NCBI RefSeq assembly: GCF_034522235.1
Contig: NZ_JAXHLN010000003.1
Coordinates: 2,232,001-2,296,000 of the forward strand
DNA length: 64,000 bases
From: Thiohalophilus sp.
GTDB taxonomy: Bacteria; Pseudomonadota; Gammaproteobacteria; UBA6429; Thiohalophilaceae
Direction: 5' to 3'
Shown here in pieces: positions 43,969-53,531 of this stretch. Position numbers and translations under genes: made by a program. The notes under the pieces were generated by a model. It ran no database searches. It was not told the DNA's origin and saw nothing but the letters and a program-made list of their open reading frames with translations. How positions within the stretch are numbered: the stretch's first letter is position 1; each line of letters opens with the position of its first letter.

Positions 43969-44244
43969 ATGAAAAAGGCCCTGCTTATCCTGCTGGGCCT
44001 CCTCCTTGGCGCCGGGCTGTATCTCTATACCGAGCCCGATCTCCAGCGCCAGGCCCGTCAGCAGCTCGATAAACTGACCGGCGCCGACCAATCCCACCGT
44101 CTCTATCGCTGGCAGGATGCCGAGGGGCAATGGCAGGTAACCGACCAGCCACCCCCGGTCGGAACCGCTTACGAGACCCTGCAATACGATCCCGACACCA
44201 ATGTCATCCCGTCCGAAAACCTGACCGAGCAGAAACAGGACTAG
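43969..44244 (+). CDS. Small DUF4124-like membrane-anchored protein
   Basis: 91-residue protein with an N-terminal hydrophobic helix (residues 4-22, no obvious cleavage site) and a DUF4124-like segment (HRLYRWQDAEGQWQVTDQPP, about 43-62). Likely inner-membrane anchored with a periplasmic domain; function unknown. With the first DUF4124 gene and the tautomerase remnant it forms a short co-oriented group. Confidence 0.75.
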   Translation: MKKALLILLGLLLGAGLYLYTEPDLQRQARQQLDKLTGADQSHRLYRWQDAEGQWQVTDQPPPVGTAYETLQYDPDTNVIPSENLTEQKQD

Positions 44245-44280
44245 ATGCCTCCGGCCAGGATGCCATTTCCGCCAAAAACC

Positions 44281-44609
44281 TTAACCACCAAGACACGAAG
44301 ACACCAAGTTAATGTGGATGTCGCAGACCCAAGCTCCTCTTCCTTGTTAGAGATAGCTTGATTAACTGCCTGTTACCATTACGGCGAAGGCCGGAATCCG
44401 TATCGGGTTGGAAACGCTGGACTCCGGGTCATCGCTGCGCTCCGCCCGGAATGATGATGTGTTCAGGGATGGCCAACCGGCAATACAATCACCATCAGCC
44501 TCGAAGGCGCGCGAAACAGATCAACAACTTATTCCTGGTGTCTTTGTGTCCTGGTGGTGAGATTTTGTGCTGTTTTCCTCGTAACTCGTCCCTCGGCCCT
44601 CGTCCCTGA
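44281..44609. repeat. Composite repeat region: family C copy 4 around family F, plus family D half
   Basis: This fills most of a 423-base gap before proS. Family C arms are at 44281-44311 (ACCACCAAGACACGAAGACA...) and 44533-44566 (TGGTGTCTTTGTGTCCTGG...). Between them is a different palindrome, family F, at 44377-44457 (CATTACGGCGAAGGCCGGAA; complement ends in CCGCCCGGAATGATG). Directly after C is one arm of family D at 44578-44609 (CCTCGTAACTCGTCCCTCGG). No gene is seen here. Confidence 0.85.
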
Positions 44610-44667
44610 CTGACAGTTTGGGATAAACTAGCAACCAGTTCTCAATCACATAACAAAGCGAAAAACT

Positions 44668-46380
44668 ATGCGAACGTCCCGTTTGTTGCTCTCCACCCTC
44701 AAGGAAACCCCCGCCGATGCCGAGGTACTCAGCCATCAGCTGATGCTGCGCGCCGGGATGATTCGCAAGCTTGCCTCCGGGCTGTATACCTGGCTGCCGA
44801 TGGGGTTGCGGGTGTTGCGCAAGGTAGAGCACATCATCCGCGAGGAGATGGATCGCGCCGGCGCCCAGGAAGTCCTGATGCCGGCGGTGCAGCCGGCCGA
44901 GCTGTGGCAGGAATCGGGCCGCTGGGAACAGTACGGGCCGGAGCTGCTGCGCCTGACCGATCGCCACAGCCGGGAATTCTGTTTTGGTCCCACCCATGAA
45001 GAGGTGATCACCGATCTCATCCGCCGCGAGATCCGCAGCTACAAACAGCTGCCCGCCAACCTCTACCAGATCCAGACCAAGTTTCGCGATGAGATTCGCC
45101 CCCGTTTCGGGGTGATGCGGGCGCGGGAATTTCTGATGAAAGACGCCTACTCCTTTCATCTGGACGACGCCTCGCTGGATGAAACCTATCACCAGATGCA
45201 CGAGGCCTATTGCCGCATCTTTTCGCGCCTGGGACTCGACTACCGCCCGGTCCAGGCCGACACCGGCTCTATCGGCGGCAAGCTGTCACACGAATTTCAT
45301 GTGCTGGCTGAATCGGGCGAGGATGCCATCGCCTTCAGCAGCGACAGCGACTACGCCGCCAACGTGGAACTGGCGCCCACGCTGCCGGCCAGCGACAGCC
45401 TGCCGTCCGCCGGCGCGGCGATGCAGACCGCGGAGACGCCCGGCCAGCACACCATCGAACAGCTGGCCGCCTTTCTCAACGTCCCCGCCAGCCAGTGTCT
45501 GAAGACCCTGCTGGTGGTTGATGCCGAAGAGCAGACCCATGCGCTGGTACTGCGCGGCGATCATGAGCTGAACCTGCTCAAGGTCGAGAAGCTCGACGGC
45601 ATGGCTCCGCCGCTGCGTTTTGCCAGCGACGCGGAAATCAGGCAGGCCTGTGATTGCGAGGTGGGCTCCCTCGGTCCGGTAGGCCTGAGTGTACCGTTGC
45701 ATGTGGATCACGGTGCTTTGATCGCCGATTTTGTCTGCGGCGCCAACCTCGCCGACAAACACCTGACCGGCGTCAACTGGGGCCGCGATTTGCCGCAACC
45801 GCAGACGGTCGACATTCGTAACGTCGTGGAGGGCGATCCCTCGCCCGATGGCCAGGGCACCCTGTCTATCAAACGCGGCATCGAAGTCGGGCACATTTTC
45901 CAGCTGGGCACCAAATACAGCGAAGCCATGAAAGCGACCGTCCTGGATGAAAACGGCCAGTCGGTGGTGATGACCATGGGCTGCTATGGCATTGGCGTCT
46001 CCCGCGTGGTCGCCGCCGCCATCGAGCAGAACCACGACGAACGCGGCATCATCTGGCCCGACGCCATCGCGCCGTGGCAGGTGGTGATTTTGCCGATGAA
46101 CATGCACAAGTCGCAGCGTTTGCGCGACACGGTCGATCAGCTCTACCGCGAGTTACAGCAAGCCGGTATCGATGTGCTGGTGGATGATCGCAAGGAGCGC
46201 CCAGGGGTGATGTTCGCCGACATGGAACTGATCGGGATTCCGCACCGCCTCGTGATCGGTGAGCGCAGCCTGGACAAGGGCGTAGTCGAATACAAGACCC
46301 GCCGGGAAACCGAAGCCGGGGAAATTCCCGTCGATCAGATCGTCGAGCGGCTTAAACAGCAACTCCAGACGAACGGCTAA
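44668..46380 (+). CDS. proS: Prolyl-tRNA synthetase
   Basis: 570-residue bacterial-type ProRS (E. coli 572). Class II motifs 1-3 around an inserted YbaK-type editing domain (about 240-390) that clears Ala-tRNA-Pro; motif 2 in [20 protein letters not shown]-terminal anticodon-binding domain (about 470-570). No strong ribosome-binding site is visible before ATG 44668. Confidence 0.97.
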   Translation: MRTSRLLLSTLKETPADAEVLSHQLMLRAGMIRKLASGLYTWLPMGLRVLRKVEHIIREEMDRAGAQEVLMPAVQPAELWQESGRWEQYGPELLRLTDRHSREFCFGPTHEEVITDLIRREIRSYKQLPANLYQIQTKFRDEIRPRFGVMRAREFLMKDAYSFHLDDASLDETYHQMHEAYCRIFSRLGLDYRPVQADTGSIGGKLSHEFHVLAESGEDAIAFSSDSDYAANVELAPTLPASDSLPSAGAAMQTAETPGQHTIEQLAAFLNVPASQCLKTLLVVDAEEQTHALVLRGDHELNLLKVEKLDGMAPPLRFASDAEIRQACDCEVGSLGPVGLSVPLHVDHGALIADFVCGANLADKHLTGVNWGRDLPQPQTVDIRNVVEGDPSPDGQGTLSIKRGIEVGHIFQLGTKYSEAMKATVLDENGQSVVMTMGCYGIGVSRVVAAAIEQNHDERGIIWPDAIAPWQVVILPMNMHKSQRLRDTVDQLYRELQQAGIDVLVDDRKERPGVMFADMELIGIPHRLVIGERSLDKGVVEYKTRRETEAGEIPVDQIVERLKQQLQTNG

Positions 46381-46412
46381 TCTGCTATAACGATCTTATA
46401 CAGGGATCCAAC

Positions 46413-47012
46413 ATGAGGCTGAGGATGCTGCATGCTGCATCGATAATCCGGGCGAGCGTCCTGCTGCTGGTCGCGGGTCTGTTCACCGGCCCGTCGCTGG
46501 CGGCGGACAACGGCCATGTCGATCCCGAACTGCGCCAGCTGTTACAGCAGGCCATCAACGATAACGACAGTTTCGAGGATCGGTTCGACGCGGAAGTGTG
46601 GCTGGTCGACATGTCCCACCGGCTCAAAGCCCGAGTGCCCGATCCGCAGCGCCGCCTTGCCCTGCTCAAACAGATCCACTACGAAGCCACCCGCGCCGAT
46701 CTGTGGCCCGAACTGGTGCTGGCGGTCATCGAGGTGGAAAGCAACTTCGACCGCTTTGCCATCTCCAGTGCCGGCGCCATGGGCCTGATGCAGGTGATGC
46801 CCTTCTGGCTGGACGAGATCGGTCAGCCCGGCGACAACCTGTTCGACATTCGTACCAACCTGCGCATGGGTTGCACCATTCTCAAGTACTACCTGGACAA
46901 GGAAAACGGCAACCTCACCCCCGCCCTGGCCCGCTACAACGGCAGCTACGGCAGCCACCGCTACACCACCAAAATCTACACCGCCCTCGACAACCGCTGG
47001 CGGCGGTATTAA
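46413..47012 (+). CDS. Lytic transglycosylase (SLT domain)
   Basis: 199-residue exported murein hydrolase. Signal peptide to about residue 31 (ASVLLLVAGLFTGPSLAA), then an SLT/goose-lysozyme fold. Catalytic Glu is E109 in VIEVESNFDRFAISSAGAMG, followed by LMQVMP and the ARYNGSYG motif. Cleaves peptidoglycan to 1,6-anhydromuropeptides. Follows proS by 32 bases. Confidence 0.9.
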   Translation: MRLRMLHAASIIRASVLLLVAGLFTGPSLAADNGHVDPELRQLLQQAINDNDSFEDRFDAEVWLVDMSHRLKARVPDPQRRLALLKQIHYEATRADLWPELVLAVIEVESNFDRFAISSAGAMGLMQVMPFWLDEIGQPGDNLFDIRTNLRMGCTILKYYLDKENGNLTPALARYNGSYGSHRYTTKIYTALDNRWRRY

Positions 47013-47030
47013 TTCTCCGGTTTACTGGGA

Positions 47031-47191
47031 ATTAACGCAGAGGTCGCGGAGTCGCGGAGGCGCAGAGGAAAAAGATTTTAATTAACATGTGGTAGGCGCT
47101 TTCATCGGCGGCAAGCGTGTCGCGGCTGAAAGCCCCTCCCACAGTTTTATTATTCTTCTCCGCGACTCTGCGGCTCTGCGTCCTCCGCGTT
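47031..47191. repeat. Nested palindrome: family G inside family B copy 5
   Basis: Family B arms 47031-47070 (ATTAACGCAGAGGTCGCGGA...) and 47156-47191 (TTCTCCGCGACTCTGCGG...) surround an inverted repeat at 47087-47145 of the widely seen type GTGGGAGGGGCTTTCAGCCG (read on the minus strand). Convergent junction of the transglycosylase and acyP. Confidence 0.85.
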
Positions 47192-47231
47192 TGTTCCAGA
47201 TGCTCCCGAAAAGAGACGTGATGGAATAATG

Positions 47232-47501
47232 CTATTCAGTGGTGAAATGCGAAGGGGGCGGGGTGTCGATGGTCTGGCAGTCGACCTGGTCGACCTGCGC
47301 CATAGGCGGGCCTTCCCGGAGCCAGTCGCAGAGTTGGCGGACCTTGGCGTCGGAGCCGCAGGCGAAGACTTCGACCGAACCGTCTGCCAGGTTACGGGCG
47401 TAACCGGTCAGGCCCAGGCGCTGTGCTTCGTGGCGGGTGCTGTCGCGGAAGAACACGCCCTGTACCCGGCCTGTAACCCGGCATTGGCGACACAGATTCA
47501 T
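47232..47501 (-). CDS. acyP: Acylphosphatase
   Basis: 89-residue acylphosphatase. Phosphate loop [16 protein letters not shown] with the catalytic Arg, and the catalytic Asn in [12 protein letters not shown]. Hydrolyses carboxyl-phosphates. Starts on a 4-base overlap with the stop of the membrane fusion protein, so it is the last gene of that operon. Confidence 0.94.
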   Translation of the reverse strand: MNLCRQCRVTGRVQGVFFRDSTRHEAQRLGLTGYARNLADGSVEVFACGSDAKVRQLCDWLREGPPMAQVDQVDCQTIDTPPPSHFTTE

Positions 47502-48271
47502 GGCAGTTCGATGGTGGCGGTTTGTCCGACCCGGTAACGCTGTCCCTCCTGCGGGAAGCTGACCGCGACCGCGTAGCGATCGCTGCCTTCGACCGGTTCC
47601 AGGCCGATACTTTTAATGCGACCGATATGCTCGCGCCCCCCAATCCTGACCGTCGCAGCCTGACCCAGCTCGAGAGGCTCGACCTGGCCTTCGCTCAGTT
47701 CGGCACGGGCAATCATGGAGTTGGCATCGGCCACAGTGACCAGGGTGACCGGCTGCAGATCATTGATCACCGTCTGTCCCTGGGCAGCCTGAACATTGAT
47801 AACCAGGGCATCGAACGGGGCGCGTACCGCGCTGTACTCAAGATTCAGACGCGCCTGAACCAAAGCGGCACGCGCCGCGGCGTAGTCGGCTTCGGTCTGC
47901 CTGGCGTCGTTTAGTGCCACTTGCAGCTCGTGATCCGAGAGGACCGTACGGTCATACAACTCCTCGGCCCGATCCCGTTCGCGCCGGGCTTCCTCACGTA
48001 CCGCTTCCAGACTCTGCAAGCGCGTATGCGCCTTGGACACATTGGCCCGGAATCCGCGATCATCCAGTTGCACCAGTACGTCTCCGGCCTCGACCCGCTG
48101 GCCGGTCTGCGCCCTGACTTCCGTGATCACCCCCTGTACCGGCGTACCGAGTTCAACGCGCCGCTCCCATTCAAGTCGCGCCTCGTAGTCGGCCGCCATC
48201 AGTTGACCACTGATCATCAGCAGCAAGATCGCCCAGCCGGGCGCCGCGATTGAGTTACTCTGCTTGTGCAT
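47498..48271 (-). CDS. Efflux membrane fusion protein (HlyD/RND adaptor type)
   Basis: 257-residue periplasmic adaptor with signal peptide ([19 protein letters not shown]...). Lipoyl half-motifs flank an alpha-hairpin ([36 protein letters not shown]), then beta-barrel. Short for the family (usually 330-400), lacking most of the membrane-proximal domain. Start at 48271 overlaps tolC by 17 bases. No inner-membrane pump is encoded nearby. Confidence 0.85.
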   Translation of the reverse strand: MHKQSNSIAAPGWAILLLMISGQLMAADYEARLEWERRVELGTPVQGVITEVRAQTGQRVEAGDVLVQLDDRGFRANVSKAHTRLQSLEAVREEARRERDRAEELYDRTVLSDHELQVALNDARQTEADYAAARAALVQARLNLEYSAVRAPFDALVINVQAAQGQTVINDLQPVTLVTVADANSMIARAELSEGQVEPLELGQAATVRIGGREHIGRIKSIGLEPVEGSDRYAVAVSFPQEGQRYRVGQTATIELP

Positions 48272-49625
48272 CCGTTTCGTCCTTCTGCGATAAATTCTTC
48301 GGAGGAACAAAGGCTTTGTCCAGATCCAGCCGGCCGAGCAACGCATTCAGACGCGCCCAGGCCAGCGCTGTTTCATAGTCGGTTTCGGTGCTATTCCGTT
48401 CCGCCTCTGTATAACGCACCATGGAGTCACCCAGATCGGCTTTGACCTCCAGTTCGTAGAGTGCGCGGCTGCGATCCAGATAGAGTTCACGATACCGTTT
48501 CTCGGTTTCTCGCTGTTCCCGCTTGGCTTTGAGCGAATCCAGTTGCAACCACAGTTCCAGCACCTGCTGGCGTACATCGCGCTCGACAAGGGTCAGGCGT
48601 GATTGCGTCTCGAACAACCGGGCCTTTTCCCGGGCTACGCCGGCATCAGTGCGGCTGCCGTCATACAAGGGGACCGTCAATTGCAATTCAGCGCGAAAAT
48701 CGTCGTAGCTGTTGCGCTCACGCGAGTAGGCGCCCGCCTGCAACTTGCCCTGGATGGTCGGGTTATTGCCAGCCCGGGCTTCGGCCACCCGCGCGCGAGT
48801 GGCCTCGACCTGTTCGCGCAGGGACTGGACCACCGGATTTTCCCTCAAGGCCAGGGTCTGCAGCGATTCCACTTCCGGCAGTTCCTGCTCGATAGTCGGC
48901 AGGGTGGGCGGGACGACATTGCGGGGCAGTTGTCCGGGGCGGTTGAGGGCCTGCGCCAGCCGGGCACGGGTTTCGCGCTGACGGTTCTGGCTTTGCGCCC
49001 GCAGATGCCGGGCGCGCTGGAAAACGGCATCCTGTTCAAGCAGCTCCAGATCGGAAATCTGTTTGAGCTCGTGGCGATCGCGCATTTTATCCAGCTCCAC
49101 AAACTCCACAGCCATCTCTTCGTTGTAGCGATAGTACTGGAGATCGGCGAGTACCACGTCGAAAAACCGCTGCATAATCGCCAGCCGCCGTTGCTGACGG
49201 GTGTTGACCTGCAATAATTTACTGCTGTCCAGTTGCCGGGCGGCCGCATCACTGGCCGAACGGGTACGCCCGAAGTCGTACAGGGTCTTGTCGAGGTTCA
49301 GGATCAGGCGATGATCGTCATTATCCTGATTCAGTGCGTAATCAGGGGGCGCCACATAGGCCAGCGCACCATCCACATAGATTGCCGTATCATCACCGGC
49401 CCGCGCCCCCTGCAGCTCCGCTTCCGCCGCCCTGATTCGCGCCTCGGCAATTTGCAACTCGGGATGGGGCTCGTCCGCCAGCGCCAGCGCTTTTTCCAGC
49501 GTCAGGGGTTCAGGTAACGGCGCCGGCTTTTCATCAGCCTGTTGCTGGGCAAAACCGGTTGTCAGCCCGCAAAACAACAGCAGAGCCAGCCAGCCGGTCT
49601 GGCGAAACGCGGTATCTGATAGCAT
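48255..49625 (-). CDS. TolC-family outer membrane efflux protein
   Basis: 456-residue exported protein. Signal peptide (about 1-26), then two OEP repeats of coiled-coil helices and beta strands (LTLEKALALADEPHPELQ and ALRENPVVQSLREQVEATRA). ATG 49625 is preferred; a TTG 9 bases upstream is in frame. Sits between a thioredoxin-like gene and the membrane fusion protein gene in one operon. Confidence 0.9.
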   Translation of the reverse strand: MLSDTAFRQTGWLALLLFCGLTTGFAQQQADEKPAPLPEPLTLEKALALADEPHPELQIAEARIRAAEAELQGARAGDDTAIYVDGALAYVAPPDYALNQDNDDHRLILNLDKTLYDFGRTRSASDAAARQLDSSKLLQVNTRQQRRLAIMQRFFDVVLADLQYYRYNEEMAVEFVELDKMRDRHELKQISDLELLEQDAVFQRARHLRAQSQNRQRETRARLAQALNRPGQLPRNVVPPTLPTIEQELPEVESLQTLALRENPVVQSLREQVEATRARVAEARAGNNPTIQGKLQAGAYSRERNSYDDFRAELQLTVPLYDGSRTDAGVAREKARLFETQSRLTLVERDVRQQVLELWLQLDSLKAKREQRETEKRYRELYLDRSRALYELEVKADLGDSMVRYTEAERNSTETDYETALAWARLNALLGRLDLDKAFVPPKNLSQKDETDAQAE

Positions 49626-49634
49626 GTGGCGCAA

Positions 49635-50165
49635 TTATTCTTTTCGTTTATCACGTTTGTAACGGGTGAAGGACGTATCCTTGTAGATCCCCTCGGCAAC
49701 ATATTCCCCCATCCACATAAACTCCTCGACACCCGAGGTTTTGCCGGTATGACGGTGAATTCGTTCCCCTTCCAGGTTAAAGAAGGCAAAAACGGGGGTT
49801 GCCCGTACCCGATTCTCACGGAAGGCAAAATCCTTCTGTTTTGTCTGTTCGCCCTGCATGTTGGTGATTTCGACATCCCCTTCGATATCGATCGGGAAGT
49901 TCAGAAAGTGCTCACGATAATATTCCTGTACTTCCGGGCGGTTCAGGACATTTTCCTTCATGTAATGGCAGAACGGACATTCATCCATTTCGAAAAATAT
50001 CAGAACGCCTTGCTTGCCCTGTTCCCGGGCATTATCCAGCTCTTCCTGAAAATTTCCCCAGGTTTCGTTGAAGAAATGCTTGTAGGGATCCCGGGTCTCC
50101 GCCGAAAGCGTCACGGATGGCAATAACAGCAACAGGACGGAAAAAAGACCAATCAGTTTACGCAT
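49635..50165 (-). CDS. Periplasmic thioredoxin-fold protein
   Basis: 176-residue protein with signal peptide (about 1-22) and a thioredoxin-like domain; redox motif CPFC at 63-66 in FFEMDECPFCHYMKENVL, cis-Pro in RATPVFAFF. Resembles SoxW-type thioredoxins of sulfur oxidisers, though no sox genes are in the window. First gene of the operon with tolC, the fusion protein and acyP, 10 bases before tolC. Confidence 0.85.
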   Translation of the reverse strand: MRKLIGLFSVLLLLLPSVTLSAETRDPYKHFFNETWGNFQEELDNAREQGKQGVLIFFEMDECPFCHYMKENVLNRPEVQEYYREHFLNFPIDIEGDVEITNMQGEQTKQKDFAFRENRVRATPVFAFFNLEGERIHRHTGKTSGVEEFMWMGEYVAEGIYKDTSFTRYKRDKRKE

Positions 50166-50432
50166 GATTACACCACTTCTCTGAGATTCCACAATGTATG
50201 ACCCGCGACAGGCGCAAAAATTCCCTTTTCGCCCGACAGGACTTATCCGCCGGCTATTCTATCGCGTTTCCCGGAGTTTTAAACCCGTTCCCGGATTTAC
50301 CAAAGCGGGCAACCGCCTTCAAGCGAGCTTTAACATTCGTAAAACAAAACAGCCGGGGGTTCCGAACGGATAACGGCCTCACGGGCAAGGGGGGGAGACG
50401 AAACAGTGAACTAAGCAGAAAGCGAACAAACA
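50166..50432. other. Intergenic region without recognised gene
   Basis: Upstream of the thioredoxin-like gene. Open frames here are in the frame opposite real genes and have no family resemblance. No repeat family of this window occurs here. It should contain the operon promoter, but no clear hexamers were found. Confidence 0.5.
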
Positions 50433-50456
50433 AAAAGGGCCCCGAAGGGCCCTTTT
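50433..50456 (-). terminator. Intrinsic terminator of the LysM gene
   Basis: Perfect 10-bp stem (AAAAGGGCCC, loop CGAA, GGGCCCTTTT) 30 bases after the LysM lipoprotein stop, with T-run on the minus strand. Symmetric enough to work in both directions. Confidence 0.9.
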
Positions 50457-50485
50457 GCAGTTACGGAATGACTCCGGAACTTGGT

Positions 50486-50941
50486 TTAGCGTGCCAGGTA
50501 ATCCTTATCGGAATCCTCGACCACACCCAGAGACCAGCTGCCGCGGGTTCTGGCATGACGTACAGCCGCGTCAACTTCCGCACTGGAGGGATCGTTGTCG
50601 ATATCCAGTACCTGACCGGGGTGAATCAGATCCGCATCGTCGATCTGATTACTGTTCTGTTTATAGATCAGCGGCCACTGGTAAGGATTGCCATAGATTT
50701 CCGACTTGCCGGAAATGTCCCACAGGTTGTCACCACGCACTACGGTGTATTCCGACATGGCGCCGGTATCCGGCCCGAGCAGCCCGGAATCACTCGTTTC
50801 AGTGGGTTGGGGTTCCGGCTCGTAGGTGGTTTCAGTGGGAGCCGGTTCCTGTGCTTCCTCAGTAGTGCCCGCACAACCGACAGAAAAACTGACCGCAGTG
50901 ATCAGCAGTCCTGCGATTTTCAGCGAGTTGACTATTTTCAT
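50486..50941 (-). CDS. LysM domain lipoprotein
   Basis: 151-residue lipoprotein: lipobox SVGC near residue 23, an acidic Pro/Glu/Thr-rich linker, then one LysM domain (YTVVRGDNLWDISGKSEIYG, about 64-113) binding peptidoglycan. GGAG 9 bases before ATG 50941 supports this start over ATG 50971. Could be a cell-wall anchoring or YgaU-type protein. Confidence 0.88.
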   Translation of the reverse strand: MKIVNSLKIAGLLITAVSFSVGCAGTTEEAQEPAPTETTYEPEPQPTETSDSGLLGPDTGAMSEYTVVRGDNLWDISGKSEIYGNPYQWPLIYKQNSNQIDDADLIHPGQVLDIDNDPSSAEVDAAVRHARTRGSWSLGVVEDSDKDYLAR

Positions 50942-51103
50942 TGTTATGGACTCCAGTTGATTTGAATTCATATAAAAAAGGCATTTTTACTTATTGCAAC
51001 CTAGCATTCGCTGTAAATGACTGTCAAGGCAGCAACTTTTAAACTTCGAAGCAAGGCGCTTTCACCCAAGTTTAGTGACTTGATCCCATATAGCAAGCGA
51101 AGA

Positions 51104-51418
51104 TCAGTCGTTTTGAGGCCTGTTTCCGCTTTTATCCACCGCTTTTTGCCGGGCCAACATCGCCTGCTCCTGGGCTTCGAGCGCAAAATCCCGGGCCACC
51201 GCGTAGTCGCCTTGCTCGAGCTTGCGGGCCGCCTTATCCAGCAGTTTTTCCGCAATCGACAACAGTTCGGGGGCATATTCCCCGGCGCCGACGTCCTTGG
51301 CCGCCTGGATGGTCTGGCGAGCGTTGCTCATTTCCTGAACAGGCGCAGAGATGGCACAGCCGGTGAGAACCAGGGCAACGTACCAGCCAAAAACCAGAAA
51401 CAGAGAGGGTAGGCGCAT
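51104..51418 (-). CDS. DUF4398 lipoprotein
   Basis: 104-residue lipoprotein with lipobox LTGC (Cys near 21) and an all-helical DUF4398 region of about 75 residues (ARQTIQAAKDVGAGEYAPEL... EQGDYAVARDFALEAQEQA). Outer-membrane or periplasmic; function unknown. Such proteins are often next to OmpA or LysM genes, as here. Confidence 0.82.
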   Translation of the reverse strand: MRLPSLFLVFGWYVALVLTGCAISAPVQEMSNARQTIQAAKDVGAGEYAPELLSIAEKLLDKAARKLEQGDYAVARDFALEAQEQAMLARQKAVDKSGNRPQND

Positions 51419-51532
51419 TTAACAGATTCGGGTAAATACAGAGTCCATCGAATGTATCCCCGCCCCTATAGGCTGTCAAGACAACAGCCGGTAGAATAGC
51501 CTGCAAACATTTTTATACAAGGTCAGGGAGTC

Positions 51533-52491
<959 letters not shown>

Positions 52492-52495
52492 ACGA

Positions 52496-52891
52496 TTGAA
52501 TATCATTATTTTTTCCCGCTGGCTGACGCTGGGCGCGTATTTTGCCCTGCTGATCCTGCTGATGCTGTGGCTGACCGTGCTGGCGCCACCGCAATCGGTG
52601 CCAGTCTCCGTAGCCCTGCTGCTGCTGGTCGGCCCCCTGTTGTTCCCGCTGCGGGGCCTGTTGCACGGTCGCCCCTACACCCATGCCTGGACCAGTTTTC
52701 TGGTGCTGATCTATTTCGTCCACGGCGTGGTGGAAGCCTACAGTAACCCCGATGAACGGCTCTACGCGGCGCTGGAGATCCTGTTCAGTGTGCTGCTCTA
52801 CAGCGGGGCGCTGCTCTATGCCCGCCACCGGGGCCGTCAGCTCAGGATCCAGAGCGGCGGAGCAGATACTCGCGCACAAAAGGAATCGTAA
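52496..52891 (+). CDS. DUF2069 family membrane protein
   Basis: 131-residue inner-membrane protein with four transmembrane helices; RPYTHAWTSFLVLIYFVHGV is the DUF2069 signature. Begins at TTG 52496, 4 bases after the wrbA stop, with AAGG upstream. Its last 50 bases overlap the 3' end of hda on the other strand. Function unknown. Confidence 0.85.
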   Translation: MNIIIFSRWLTLGAYFALLILLMLWLTVLAPPQSVPVSVALLLLVGPLLFPLRGLLHGRPYTHAWTSFLVLIYFVHGVVEAYSNPDERLYAALEILFSVLLYSGALLYARHRGRQLRIQSGGADTRAQKES

Positions 52892-53531
52892 GCCGGCGCT
52901 GCGCGGCCAGCGAGGCCTCGTCCAGTCCCTCCAGCAGGGCAAACAACGAGCCCATGTCCCGGGCACAGCGCGTCATCAGATAGGCGGCCACCTCATCATC
53001 CAGGCTCAGGCCGCGCGCCGCGGCACGCTGTTGCAACGCCTGACGTCTGGCGCTGTCACCCAGCGGCTGTAATTGAAACACCGGCCCCCAACCCAGGCGC
53101 GATTGCAGATCGGGCAGCTGGATCCCCAGCGCCGTCGGCGAACCGTTGGCGGTCACCAGCAATTGATGGCCAGCGGCGGTCAGGCGGTTGTAGGCGTGAA
53201 ACAGGGCGGTCTCCCACACGGGATCACCGGCCACCGCATCGAGATCGTCCAGACAGAGCCGATCGAACTGCTCCATACCTTCCAGCATGGCCGGATGCAG
53301 GCCGGGTTCGGCCAGCGGCAGATAGGCAGCACGCTGATCCTGCGCCGCCGCCTGATGACAGACCGCCTGCAGCAGATGGGACTTGCCGGTGCCGGCGGCG
53401 CCCCACAGATAGATCGAAGGGGCATCGGCGGTGTGCAGGGCATCAAGCACCCGCTCGTTGCCGGCGGGCAGAAAATTCTCGAAAGTTGCCGCGTCACGCA
53501 AGCGCACGCCTAACGGGAGCTGTCGGGTCAT
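52842..53531 (-). CDS. hda: DnaA regulatory inactivator Hda
   Basis: 229-residue AAA+ protein that with the sliding clamp stimulates ATP hydrolysis by DnaA and prevents over-initiation. Clamp-binding motif QLPLGV at 4-9, Walker A GAAGTGKS at 44-51, Walker B LCLDDLD. Last gene of the DUF2066-pgsA-perM-hda operon. The convergent overlap with DUF2069 means there is no terminator between them. Confidence 0.93.
   Translation of the reverse strand: MTRQLPLGVRLRDAATFENFLPAGNERVLDALHTADAPSIYLWGAAGTGKSHLLQAVCHQAAAQDQRAAYLPLAEPGLHPAMLEGMEQFDRLCLDDLDAVAGDPVWETALFHAYNRLTAAGHQLLVTANGSPTALGIQLPDLQSRLGWGPVFQLQPLGDSARRQALQQRAAARGLSLDDEVAAYLMTRCARDMGSLFALLEGLDEASLAAQRRLTIPFVREYLLRRSGS

Noticed and set aside
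50198-50965. 255-codon plus-strand ORF covering the LysM gene
   Set aside because: It is antisense to a clear lipoprotein gene and its terminator; no family features.
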